From assembly GCA_033725935.1 (NCBI GenBank), contig MU867126.1, positions 62,001-126,000 on the forward strand: DNA of 64,000 nucleotides. Reading direction: 5' to 3'. The stretch is from Cladorrhinum sp. PSN259. Lineage: Eukaryota > Ascomycota > Sordariomycetes > Sordariales > Podosporaceae. Every line of letters begins with the position of its first letter. Position 1 is the stretch's first letter. The notes under the pieces are model-generated. The model saw only the letters and a program-made list of their open reading frames with translations. It did not search any database and was not told the origin of the DNA. This document shows, piece after piece, positions 25,101-34,008 of the stretch. A program made the translations under genes and the position numbers.

Positions 25101-25625
25101 AAGTCGCTGCCGGAGCTCAACACGCTCCTCGCCCAGATTCTTACGGTGCTGTACAATGACACGCGCCACGCACGGCTGGCACCGGGAATGCTACGCTCAC
25201 TGCTGGACTCTGAGAATACGGGATCTGGATCCGTGCTCGACCGCAACCTTGGGGTTCATCCCTCGCTCGCCTATGGCAAGCGCTCGAGCGGCGAGCGCAA
25301 GCGCATCGACCTGGCGCTCTTCTTCGCACTGCTGCAGCTGGCAAGGGCCAGGAGCGCCCACCGGGCACACTATGTGCTCGTCGACGAGGTGTTTGACAGC
25401 CTAGACGAGGCCGGCCAAAGGGCTGTCGTTCGGTGGTGCGAGGCCATGACGCAGACGACGCTGGTGGGCTGGGCGGTGGTGATCACGCACAGTCAGTTCT
25501 TGGTTGATCGAGACTATTCCAAGGTTGAAGACGCGAGCAGGGTTTTGGTTGTGAAGGCGAGGATGGGAGGGGAAGGTACGGAGCTGCTTGTGAACGGTCA
25601 GAGAATTGGTGTCGGGAAAGATTGA
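22185..25625 (+). CDS. Single-chain Mre11/SbcD-like nuclease fused to Rad50/SbcC-like ATPase
   Basis: One uninterrupted frame of 1146 residues begins at an ATG in CCATGCGG context. Residues 10-340 form a metallophosphatase with all five Mre11/SbcD metal motifs: SDLH (D16, H18), GD (50-51), GNHD (86-89), GH (H161) and GHFH (H208, H210). Residues 470 onward form a Rad50/SbcC ATPase: Walker A GSNGSGKST (504-512), signature SSGERKRIDLAL (about 1034), Walker B YVLVDEVFD (1063-1071), D-loop SLDEAG and H-loop ITHS (H1102). Between them lie two helical arms of about 110-120 residues joined by a hydrophobic stretch at about 797-818. No CxxC zinc hook is present. Mre11 and Rad50 are normally separate proteins. 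The role is presumably processing of DNA ends or structures, by inference from the families. The lack of introns contrasts with most neighbours. Confidence 0.9.
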   Translation: MRGSLARRTQWLLLSDLHFKHNDLDRVRHTSQWIVAEAKRNEVGRAVICGDLLTSRTMQSTHVLSACYRFISQLSDVVPQVHILLGNHDLAYRRDYQTTALDALNIKRLAPYVSLHSAVAECEWDGRHVSLLPFREEQSELTAAVAALDRCKASKTVAFGHLAINKAITQRYVVSPDVDKPLETTSVTYRGFTGPDRFASLARTFTGHFHSHQTILQKQNSTTTDALKGSITYLGSPLQLNWGDLYDDQRGVVLFDPATLDHKLLINPHAVGYTTADLQQVLDGEVDEGAVKDKHVMLLGKLTSFKYATARDKLLSLGVRSVRNWTPIGFALYASHQSHGGLGASVPESDAAVQHLEPEDSAKNEMNQAKISESISDGNLGTETQVERLDLAAGAREFVDSLVLDESLVLRREELIRVGQRMIRAAREGASQEESEVKVDYQGFLDQSSSDSGTRAATELSGQTAHVFTAEPRKLTTTNFLGVQNTITIDFQKDIPRGLTLLVGSNGSGKSTLVEAMVWVSFGRCIRDGVAVNDVVNDVVRKNCSVKLEFANGYAITRYRKHKTHNNRVVVSLHGEEQPQYEHPDARTTQAGINELLGIDYETYVMTVVLSHGGAASFLTSTPAQRRDLIQALLGLSVLDTCGQISRLALRDMDNNLNHVKSKLEGLIEKMEDRKQRLKGLERTLQRIENEAQNAVRSLEAATKTQQMSAASNEKVDTTPEPSTDPQVEISALKSRIQTEQENLQQLKSSHAEMQRQKLAASITWLGWVQRKLTQLSKSLDIMAEARPTGLDKLFHGMKSSIVSVLLTGARSLLALFGFSSDNKELDVAINRLSQDIDESTSRLQSLEDQEKSAINRALVISEQRARAIRAQEIQARNLRACESLKQRVTSKQGEAATYSHLIETEQSSLHSLGSEHETLAAKLQELAADRELFVFWSSALTKRTRPASSSSPSAKSAAKATTANFREHIFVKSLPELNTLLAQILTVLYNDTRHARLAPGMLRSLLDSENTGSGSVLDRNLGVHPSLAYGKRSSGERKRIDLALFFALLQLARARSAHRAHYVLVDEVFDSLDEAGQRAVVRWCEAMTQTTLVGWAVVITHSQFLVDRDYSKVEDASRVLVVKARMGGEGTELLVNGQRIGVGKD

Positions 25626-25792
25626 AGCAAGCTATCAAGAACTTGGCTTCTCCGAAACGCCACAGCTGCAGGGCTGCCTCAGGCGGCGGTAATGAAGAGT
25701 CCTCTCCTCCCCATTCTATCTGCGGGGTCAGGCTTATCCTTTGCATCTCGGACCATCCTTCTCTAGCCTCAACAGTGATTGAACATATCATA

Positions 25793-28260
25793 ATGCCGCC
25801 TCCATCGGAAAACCGAGTCACTGGTCCCGATGGCGAACCTGTCTTCAATTTTCAACCACCGCCCGTTTTTAAGCCATCTGCAAATGCCACAGAAAGCTCG
25901 ATAGTCATTGGACTCTCCCTCGGCGAAAAGCATACATGTCTGTTCTTCCAGAGAAAACACACGTTAACATTGCCCTGATACTCTCAACAGCCGTATCCTA
26001 TTGCGCGTTACCTTCATCGCAAGTCAATGAATTGGACTGGGGGTCTGTACGAGATCGTATGAAAATGATACACACCTGGCAACGGCAAATAGAGTCACAC
26101 GCGGTTCCCAATGAGCTTTCGTATTCGCTTTCACCGAAGGGCTGTGAACAGTGGGCTGCGGACATTGACGATGGTTCCGTCATTCACCACAGACTCAGAT
26201 CCGATCTTGAGGACGCAAGAGACGTTGGGGCCGAGCTCAGGCAATTTGCCACTCTAGTCCACTCGATTAATTTGACTGCCCCTCAAGAAAATGTCCCCGT
26301 TCATCTTTTTAAGAGACCAGAGCAAAGGGTTCGAGATTTTCTCTCTTTTGTTGCTGAGAGGGTTATGAGAGATATCCAAAACAATATGGGAGAGCATGTG
26401 GTCAACTCTGTGCCAGTAGATTTGGCTTTCAGTTATCCGCAGGTATGTCTACTCCCCTGCTGAATCACCTGGTGCAGATCAAAGATAGCTTTTACTAATA
26501 TGATTAGCTTACTTTATAGTGGTGGTCCGAGACCGAAAAGTGCAAGTACTATTCAGCCATAAAATCGGCATTCCACCCCCACTTATGCCCTACGATCAAG
26601 CAAATTTACTTTGTAGATGAGCTTCGGGCATCCGTCAGTTTCCACCTCTGCGAGCGTATTTTGGAAGAGAATGAAAAGTTTTTGCCTGTTAGTCTCACCG
26701 AGACCAGAGAATTTGGCGCTGGTATGTACCTCATGCTAAAATGTTCTAGGGTCAAACTGTTCTAGTCTGTGAGACTACTGACGATAACGCTGTAAGTGTT
26801 AATTTTTTTTCTTTTTCGAGTCAAAATTCTGTAGATTGACTCTGGCAGCAAACCGTATTGTATCGCTTTGATGAAGTAGACAATAGCCGCACTCCAGTCC
26901 GCTTGAGCTTTAGCAGGATTGGTCATCATACAAGCAAGTATTAGTGAGTCTAGAGAGCAATGTTTGTAGATAATGCTGACCTTCCCGTACATCAAGAATA
27001 CCGCACTGGTTCTTCTCTTGTTGATCAAGAATTCCTTCGCTTCGTCCGTGCCCAGCTAGATTCACGAGACATAGAACTTACGCGACTAGAGGACTTGGAG
27101 GCTGCACGATTTCGGCAACTTTTGGATAGATTCGAACCAATCATACATAGCTTTGATGGAAAAGAACATAAACTTCCTTGGCCGATTCAATTGCCTTGGG
27201 GTCTAAGCTTACGCCAGCCGGGCAGATTTCCTAGGACTTTTCCTAGGACTTTGAGGATCACCAGGTAAGCTGCAATTATCTCACATGAACATCACCAACT
27301 TGAAGTCAGATGAATACCTAACACCGGGGTATTGTCCCAGTGAGGACATCAAGTCATTTTTCGAGACCTCAATAGCGAATCTTGAAAGCCTGCTCGAGAC
27401 ACAGTTTCACCATGCGCATGTCATTGCCAAATCGGCGCCCAAGGAGCTGTTTCTGGCAGGCCCATTTGTACAGATTCCCTACGTATACCTCCGTATTAAG
27501 GTGTGGGGCATGCAGAGAAGGGTTGAGGTTTACCGGTTAGAGTCGTTGTTAGTGGCGTCTGGTGCTGCATTGCGCAACAAAGTTTACGTTCTAACCATCT
27601 TTTACAACTAGCGAGACGTCAATTCCCAGGGGGTGCATCGCGCATGCATTAGGCATTCTCGGGCACACCCCCAGGCCGGTATTTCTCGTCCCTTGTCACT
27701 ATGGTATAGTACACTGTGAGCCCTTTTCAGCGGGTCAACACAATCAGAACGATTTACAAGTCGACCCAGGAGACCAAACACAACAAGCCAAGGGCCAAAT
27801 CAAGTGGCTTTTGGAGAAGGGCCAGCCCATCTTCTTCGACCAGCGCGATTCTCACTGCGTATCCGTCGAACTCGAGCGCAATTTTATACAGAATGAGACA
27901 ACTTCCACAGTCGTCGTCGTCATTTGTGAATTGGATGCTCGCCCGTCACGAGTCGCAGACCTCGTTTCTGGCAGTAAGTTTTGACAATGCCAGCAAAGAT
28001 GTTTAAGTTGACGGATCGCTAACAGCCCTTGCCTATCAAATCAAACAGCGTACGAGACGATTAAGCTCGAGTACTTGGTCTCTGATATCCCTGCTTCCGA
28101 GGTTCAGAAGCACAAGATGAAGCGTCGTTTTCTCGTCAAGAGTCGCGGCCACTACCTTCATGTGTCGTTACGGCTTCAATTGCTTGCTGGTAGTGATTCT
28201 ATAAAGGTTCAATTGGACAGTGGAGGAGTTTTGCTTGTAGAGCACAAAATAACACTGTAG
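25793..28260 (+). pseudogene. Hsp70-family ATPase-like gene, apparently frameshifted
   Basis: Coding segments read as 25793-25937, 25991-26442, 26520-26721, 26766-26791, 26849-26933, 26997-27264, about 27306-27581, 27612-27973 and 28049-28260. The start region has VIGLSLGEKHTSVSY, aligned by eye with the Hsp70 phosphate-1 motif; later parts include VDELRAS (compare EPEAA), YRTGSSLVDQEF, ELFLAGPFVQIPY (compare the VGGF region) and a beta-rich C-terminus. Intron 26934-26996 works only as a GC-AG intron (GCAAGT). The fourth exon is only 26 nt. The first six exons join in phase (392 codons), but the joins around 27265-27309 and 27582-27611 do not. The first leads to a stop, and the second 'intron' would be only 30 nt, too short to splice. 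The gene is therefore probably decayed or contains sequencing indels. It starts 167 bp after the nuclease-ATPase gene. Confidence 0.6.
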
Positions 28261-28488
28261 ATTGTGCTTTCTTTTCTATTATTAAAAAGAAACCCCCTAC
28301 CAAAAAAAAAAAAAAACCGTTGAGCTCTGTGACATCCACAACACGTGATATTCAATTGTTTTACATGGCGCAATTGCATCCTGGCAAGCTCAGCCGCACT
28401 CGCCATTCTCTTTCGAAGACGGCAACCAGGTAATCTAAAGTTTCTGAGATTGGCAATTCATCGCAAGCGAAAAGATCGAACAGGGAAC

Positions 28489-29484
28489 ATGGATCCAGCT
28501 ACCATATTTTCAATAGTTGCGGCGTGCATCAAGGGCTTGCAGCAGGTCCACCAGTACTGCAGCGAGTTTCAAGCCGCAGAGCTCAAAGTCAAGGAGCTGG
28601 TCTCGGAGTGCAAGGCCTTCAACACGGCCATCGCTGCGATACGGGACTCGGTCCTCTACGTCGGCGACAGGGAGATATCCGACACCCTCAACGACTTCCA
28701 CGAGCACTTTAGCATACTCTACCATCAGCTGCGGCAGGTAGTGCAGCTGGCCGACAGCAGCGGCGGAGCGGCGCCGGACAAGACGATGGCGATTCGCGCG
28801 CGGATTTCGGCGACGTGGAACGCCAAAGACATCGAGGCCTTCCGCACCTCAATCACGAGGAAAGCGACGCTGCTGAACCTCCTGATACAAACCCACAACT
28901 CGCGCAAGCAGGGTGTTATAGAAGCCGCCAAGTCGGCCGAGCTGCACCGCCTCCGCAGGCAGGCAGCGAGCGACACCGAGTCGCTTCGCACGACAGTGTA
29001 CAGCCGCGAGCATCGGGACTACCAGGACGAGCTGCTGGAATCCGGACCCTACCAGAAGCTTCGCCAAAAGCCGGCGTCATCATCTTCAGAGATGCCCACC
29101 GTCTACGAAAGGATCGCAACAGCTCCCGTCATGACCTCTACCACCAAAGCAGCTGTCACGGCACGGCAAGTACGTACCGCCAGAGAGAAATTAATCTCGT
29201 GGCTGGAACTGAACCAGGAGATTTTGAGTCTGAGGAACGGGACCGGTGACGTTGCTTCCGCCCTCAGACAAAAGATGAAACAGGGGGATGACATGCTACA
29301 GGAGGTCACTGATGAAGTAATGTCCTGGGAAGACTTGGTGGGTGGGAGCATGGGTGGGAGCACATGGAAGAGTGGGAGCACATGGATGGTTGGGAGCTTC
29401 AGTGAAGAAGAGAGGCTCGTGGCAAGGCTGCTAGTTGAGCTGAAAGAATTGAGGGAGACGAGGATGAATTTCGCAGCAAAATAG
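28489..29484 (+). CDS. Stand-alone HeLo-like / STAND N-terminal-domain protein
   Basis: A single exon encodes 331 residues; the ATG at 28489 opens MDPATIFSIVAACIKGLQQV. This start, followed by YCSEFQAAELKVKELVSECKAFNTAIAAI, matches the helical N-terminal domain found on many fungal NLR/STAND proteins (HeLo-like type, linked to membrane-targeting cell death and incompatibility). No NACHT or NB-ARC ATPase and no repeats follow, so this is either a single-domain effector-like protein or a remnant of a larger NLR. The second half is helical with many Arg/Lys (ELHRLRRQAASDTESLR). Near the C-terminus, tandem Gly-Ser-Met/Thr-Trp repeats (GGSMGGSTWKSGSTWMVGS) are encoded by an imperfect DNA repeat at 29338-29400. 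It follows the Hsp70-like gene on the same strand. The family call is by pattern and moderately sure. Confidence 0.72.
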   Translation: MDPATIFSIVAACIKGLQQVHQYCSEFQAAELKVKELVSECKAFNTAIAAIRDSVLYVGDREISDTLNDFHEHFSILYHQLRQVVQLADSSGGAAPDKTMAIRARISATWNAKDIEAFRTSITRKATLLNLLIQTHNSRKQGVIEAAKSAELHRLRRQAASDTESLRTTVYSREHRDYQDELLESGPYQKLRQKPASSSSEMPTVYERIATAPVMTSTTKAAVTARQVRTAREKLISWLELNQEILSLRNGTGDVASALRQKMKQGDDMLQEVTDEVMSWEDLVGGSMGGSTWKSGSTWMVGSFSEEERLVARLLVELKELRETRMNFAAK

Positions 29485-29823
29485 ATTGCCTGCATATTAT
29501 GTCATCAAGTACAGGGCACATTATATCATCAGTCAAACGTCCCATGACATTAAATAGGCACTTCTTAAACAAGAAAGACGCCCTCCAAAGCAATGAAATA
29601 TGCCGGCAATAAGAATATTAAATTGAAAAAATGAGTGTGTGCCAAAGGGGCAGAATTATCAGAGAGATACACAAAAGAGCGTGCAAGCTTTGTCGTCCAG
29701 GCCTGAGAGAGACAAAACCGCAAAAGAGCAAATCCCGAATCCAACACAACCCACGAGCTGGTACAAATTCTCTGCAGTTCCCAGCGCAATACAGCATCCA
29801 CCCCCCGAATACCAATTGTAGGC
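29485..29823. other. Convergent spacer, 0.34 kb
   Basis: The 3' flanks of the HeLo-like gene and the hydrophobin gene meet here. Nothing else is seen. Confidence 0.5.
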
Positions 29824-30217
29824 TTAGAGAATTTGGTTGCAGCCGTTGAGGATGTTAATGTCAATGACGGAGTCGCCCTGAAGTGTGCAGATGGTCAGAC
29901 TTTGTTCTCTTGCCAGAGGTAAACAGTTGTGCAAGAGTTTGACTTACAGAGTTTCCAGAAACAGTGCAGCATGCGCTCTTGCCCGAGCAGGTGCTGCCAG
30001 CGATGGCGATGTTACAGACGGGGATGGTGATGGGAATGAGACCAATCAAAATTGGGATAGTATCGGTCGCGGAACAGCAGACGGGGTTTTGGCCGCTGTT
30101 GCTGCAGGCGGGAGTTGTGCTGGTGCGGCCAGCAAGGACTGGGTTCTCCGAGGCAGTAGGGAGGGCGACAGTGGTCATGGCCATGGCCAGAATGGTGAAG
30201 ACGGCGGAGAACTGCAT
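29824..30217 (-). CDS. Class I hydrophobin
   Basis: Exons 30217-29948 and 29877-29824 (minus strand) encode 107 residues; intron 29878-29947 has a GTAAGT donor and CAG acceptor in phase 0. The protein has a signal peptide (MQFSAVFTILAMAMTTVA) and all eight hydrophobin cysteines in order: C-X8-CC-X21-C-X8-C-X5-CC-X18-C, the last in LNGCNQIL from the second exon. The long CC-C loop and the X5 spacing before the second CC fit class I rather than class II. Hydrophobins assemble into amphipathic rodlet layers on spores and aerial hyphae. The small size, strong signal peptide and TATA box at 30341-30348 fit a developmentally regulated, highly expressed gene. Confidence 0.93.
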
Positions 30218-30340
30218 TTTGGAGGTTTGGAGGTGTTTGAGTGGTGCTTGTTTTGAAGGTTTGGTTAGAGGTCTGGAAGGCTGGGCTCTGCTGTTGATGC
30301 TGATGAAGAGATTGGAATCTTCATGGTGGTCGAGGATGGG

Positions 30341-30348
30341 TTTATATA
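30341..30348 (-). promoter_or_regulatory. TATA box of the hydrophobin gene
   Basis: The minus strand reads TATATAAA about 125 nt upstream of the hydrophobin ATG. Position and sequence fit a core promoter element; its function is inferred. Confidence 0.6.
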
Positions 30349-32390
30349 CACATTCTCCTCAGGCAAACACTGATATCAAAGTCCACGAAGCCGTCATCTT
30401 TCCTCCTTTGCTCGTCGACGATATCGATGGATGTGTGGCGAGTTCGGCGCCTTGGCTTTCCAACCTCGCCTCCTTGTTTTGAAGTCAAATCTCCGGTTCA
30501 TCGACATCATCGTTTCCTGTTCGGGGAGTCGTCGTCGGTGCTGTATCTGCAGTGGAACCTATACACGGTAAGCCTCAGGAGTCGAGCCGTCTTTCTCTGC
30601 TTGATATGACGGTGTGCCGTAGGCAGCCTGAAGCTGCAGCATGAAGATCTTCAACAAGAATGGCAAGGTCTCATTGAGCATCGAAAATGTACAAGATGTA
30701 GGTATGCGCATGCGGTGATGAGCTGGCCGGTCCTGGAGCTGTAGGTAGCCAGACTTCTCGTCCGATAACCGCCAGGGGCCGGATCAACCAGATCTGATGC
30801 AACACTCCTGGAATTGAGCTTGAAAGCCAGCAAAGCCCCGGTCTCGCAGGATGCAGTCATCAACTGGCATATCCGAAAACGGTGTGAACGGGTTCCAGGT
30901 AGCTGCCTGAGAGTTGTTTCTTCCATTCCGTCTGCCCTGTCCAGCGAATGCAAACGCCGAGATTGAAAAGACGGCACTCCACAAGCTGCAACAAGCTGCA
31001 ACAAGCATCATGATCTGATCCCGAAAGCTCGAATGGGATACGGGACACGATCAGGTATTGCCAACAGACAGGGGGCCAATGTCTCTTCCCGACACGGCGA
31101 CGAATATAATTTGCAGGACGAAAAAACTTCCGCAGTCAATTGGCACCTGCCAAGTTTCTGGGGTCGGCCAATTGGACCTTTGTCCTACACACCTAGGCAT
31201 GCGGGGAGCTCTTTCCCGGTCAACGACACTAACCTTCCACAGTTGCATTGCAGGCGTCAAACTCGGTTCAGCTTTTGGGGCCAACTTTTGAGAATTTCAA
31301 AATCTAAATTGCTTCACAAATGAGGTCATGGTGATGGGACAACAGCGTCTGTGCACCTTGGACGCAACGCCATGTGCGCAGGGTCCAAGACACTAACGGT
31401 TTGTCTTGATTACTACATTTATTGATTTCTGCATTCACCAACTGTTGGTTCGTCCAAACTCGACTCGGATAAATCACGTCGGGCGGAAGCGGGCTGGAGA
31501 AGAGTCAGCTGAAGTTGTACCAAATGCATTTCCTGCCCGGTTGATGGGACCGGTGAAACCTCACCGCAGGTCCCGGTGTTACGAGATGTCTTTAGCAAAC
31601 AGATGACGACGGATATTTCCGTTGACCTGTCAGGCCACCATCCGTCAGTTGCACTAAGGGCACTTCAATTGTTGCCAAGCCCGACGACCTGCGGTTCACA
31701 AGATAATATTGCAACATCAGATGTCTGCAAGTTGCAATCCTACTTGTCAACACTCTAAACAAGCAATGTGCAGACCGCTATTTTTATGCATTTCCCCTTG
31801 AAGCCAACCACTCCGTTCCACCCCTCCACAACAATCGCTCTCGTGCCGCCTAAAACTGGTCTCTTATAAATTGACTCCCCCAAATCACATAGCCATGGCC
31901 GATCATTCCTTTTTCAAGAAAGATCGGCACTCACCAAATTTCTACCCTCTCACAGATTCAGCCTCCGGAGCATCATCTCGACTTGGGAGAAGCTGCAGCA
32001 AAGACTAAGGACGATTCACAAGTGGCCACGATGCCTTAGGAGGCCAACCAAATCCAGGATTTTTCGACTCTCCTCAGAATTGTGGTATGATCCCGTCCAA
32101 CTCATTCTCAGCCTCACCATCATATCATAGTTGCCCGATGGTAGCGAGGGGCGGGGTGACCAACCACAACCTGGTGTCGGTTCTCGATGAAGACATACCA
32201 ACCTGTCTAGTGTCTACCGGTGACGCGACTGAATCAAGGCACACCTGCAGGACCCAGAGAGAAGCTTACTCCCAACTACAGTCTTGCTTGTTGACTTCGT
32301 GGCACATCCGTTGCAGATGCCCTCATTTTAGTTGTCGCATCCATTTTCGTTCCAGAAGCCCTCGAGAATCCAAAGAACCTGCTTGTCCTG

Positions 32391-32428
<38 letters not shown>
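32391..32428 (+). repeat. (ATC)n microsatellite
   Basis: About twelve consecutive ATC/CAT units in intergenic sequence. Confidence 0.95.
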
Positions 32429-32851
32429 CCCTCCTTTCCGTTCCCCTCTCATGTATCGGTCAGAGACATCCCGACTTCCAACACGACCGACGACCGACAA
32501 CCGACAACCGACAACCGGATGGCCATGAAAGCCAGACTTTCAGGGTTTCTGAGATTCCCACTCCCAAGTTCTGACCTGGTTCCCCATCATGGCTCTCGGA
32601 TAATCCCGACCTCTTTGGATCCGAAATCAACCCGCACATAAACAGTCTAGTAGAATTGTTGAATAGCAGCATGGGAAGAACACTCTGTGTTCTGCCAGGT
32701 AAGGCCTTTAAGAAAGACCCTGAACACTCTCCACCAACACGATTCAAGCTCTTTGCAGTGTGGAACTCGTCCCCACAACCCGACCCTATCCTAAAAACAC
32801 ACAAGAATGATTGTTTCACCAAGGTCATCGCACCAAGGAGAAAACAAAAAC

Positions 32852-32939
32852 GGTTCTATAGTGTAGCGGTTAGCACTTCGGATTCTGAGATGATCAGAAA
32901 AACATTCCGGCAACCCCGGTTCGATTCCGGGTAGGACCT
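32852..32939 (+). tRNA. tRNA-Gln (CUG) with intron
   Basis: The acceptor stem pairs GGTTCTA with TAGGACC, allowing one G-T. The D-arm contains GTGTAGCGGTTAGC, and the T-arm is CCCGGTTCGATTCCGGG. The anticodon stem TCGGA/TCCGG encloses TTCTGA, giving anticodon CUG at 32885-32887. A 16-nt intron (about 32889-32904) sits one base 3' of the anticodon, the standard nuclear position, and contains CAG that can pair with the anticodon. Confidence 0.9.
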
Positions 32940-33706
32940 GAAGAATTATCTTCTTTTTATGAACTCTGTTCATTTCATCCTTTTTACCTTGTGCCAACTT
33001 GGTGTCGAGAAACCTCGTTTTAAGGGATTCAGACTTTGATCTTTGATTTGCTCTTTGAATCCGCCCCTTGTTCATCTCTTTCACCTCTTATTCTTGCCAT
33101 TATTTACCATTGATATTTTCTTTCTTCCTTTCCTCACTTTCCCGAAAAAAGGGGATCCGGGCTCTTACTCCGTCGGGACCATCTCTCTCTCTCTCTCTCC
33201 ACCAAAGCAGAAAGAAGAAGAAAAAACCTGTTTCTAGGCTCCACCTCCATCCACCTCCTAGAACCAAACTTTAAACTCTTCAGCCCCGAATACCCCACCA
33301 CCAACTCAAAGGCCAAAAAAAGAAAAAGACCTCACATCAGAATAACGTCTCTTTGCCACCAAACTCAGCAACAAAAACAAGATTCTAGGCCATCCCCCCT
33401 TCAACAAAAAAAAAACCGAATCTAGCCCCCCGTCGGGCTCAATTCCTAATTTCATCAGAATGATTCTGATCCGGGGGGGGGGGGGGGTTTCGTTGCTTCT
33501 TTTTCAAGTCATGTTTACGTCGATGAGTTGGTCAAATGAGGTCACAGGTCACATGCAATGATTGAAAATAGGTAGCTCTTTCTTCTTTTTCTCTTTTTCT
33601 CTTTTTCTCTTTTCTTTTTGTTGCTGTGACTCTTATTTTACAGTCAGCAAATGCACAGCATGTCCGAGGATTCGGGATATGACGTGCACTTACATAGTAT
33701 ATAGCC
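32940..33706. other. Low-complexity intergenic, 0.77 kb
   Basis: Pyrimidine-rich sequence with a CT repeat (33183-33200), a run of 15 G (33473-33487) and a CTTTTT repeat (33584-33620). No gene is seen apart from the small zinc-ribbon frame that begins further on. Confidence 0.6.
33473..33487 (+). repeat. Poly(G) run
   Basis: Fifteen consecutive G in a CT-rich context. Exact lengths of such runs are often unreliable in assemblies. Confidence 0.8.
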
Positions 33707-33826
33707 CTAGATGACCACGGCTTTTTCTTTTCCGCAGCTAGCGCATTTAGAGGACCCCGTGATGTTATTATAGCCGCAAGAGCAATTGACGTTGTTAACT
33801 AGCTCGGGAGGTGTAACTACGGCCAT
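33707..33826 (-). CDS. Putative 39-residue zinc-ribbon protein
   Basis: A 40-codon frame begins with ATG in an ACAAGATGGCC context. The 39-residue product carries CxC at residues 15-17 (NCSCGY) and CxxC at residues 28-31 (KCASCGKEK), the pattern of a minimal zinc ribbon. Upstream on the same strand are a perfect TATAAATAG box (34000-34008) and a likely 5'-UTR intron: GTATAC donor at 33920 and CTGAC...TCTCAG acceptor ending at 33851. Promoter, leader intron and start context together argue for a real small gene. I do not recognise a named family. It could alternatively be the last exon of a longer gene. A role in nucleic-acid or protein binding is possible but unproven. Confidence 0.55.
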   Translation of the reverse strand: MAVVTPPELVNNVNCSCGYNNITGSSKCASCGKEKAVVI

Positions 33827-33999
33827 CTTGTGTCTGTGAACCTAGGGACGCTGAGATAAGTCAGTATAAGGAGAGGAAGCAAGATCGGGGTCCTTAAGGT
33901 ATCTAACCGAAGGAGTATACTGGCTGGTAGATGCGGATAAACTGATGTTTTGAGCTTGTGGATGGCAGTATAAGCTCCTCGATAGAGGTGCGAAGCCCC

Positions 34000-34008
34000 C
34001 TATTTATA
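34000..34008 (-). promoter_or_regulatory. TATA box of the small zinc-ribbon gene
   Basis: The minus strand reads TATAAATAG 174 nt before the ATG of the 39-residue frame; about 100 nt remain after removing the predicted leader intron. Confidence 0.5.

Larger units (their letters stand above)
30218..32851. other. Intergenic, 2.6 kb
   Basis: Beyond the hydrophobin promoter, no gene is supported. The segment contains an ATC microsatellite and a short ACCGAC/ACCGACA repeat (about 32483-32517). A 184-codon frame from 32087 is largely produced by those repeats. Confidence 0.5.

Noticed and set aside
26792..26848. Earlier acceptor CTGTAG (26834) for the Hsp70-like gene, giving IDSGSK
   Set aside because: It leads to a stop after 14 codons, while the CAG at 26848 keeps the frame into SRTPVRLSFSRIGHHT and the next exon.
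32087..32641. A 184-codon frame with an ATG start
   Set aside because: Much of it comes from the ATC and ACCGAC repeats (poly-Ser, TTDDRQPTTDN), with no conserved segment or splice context.
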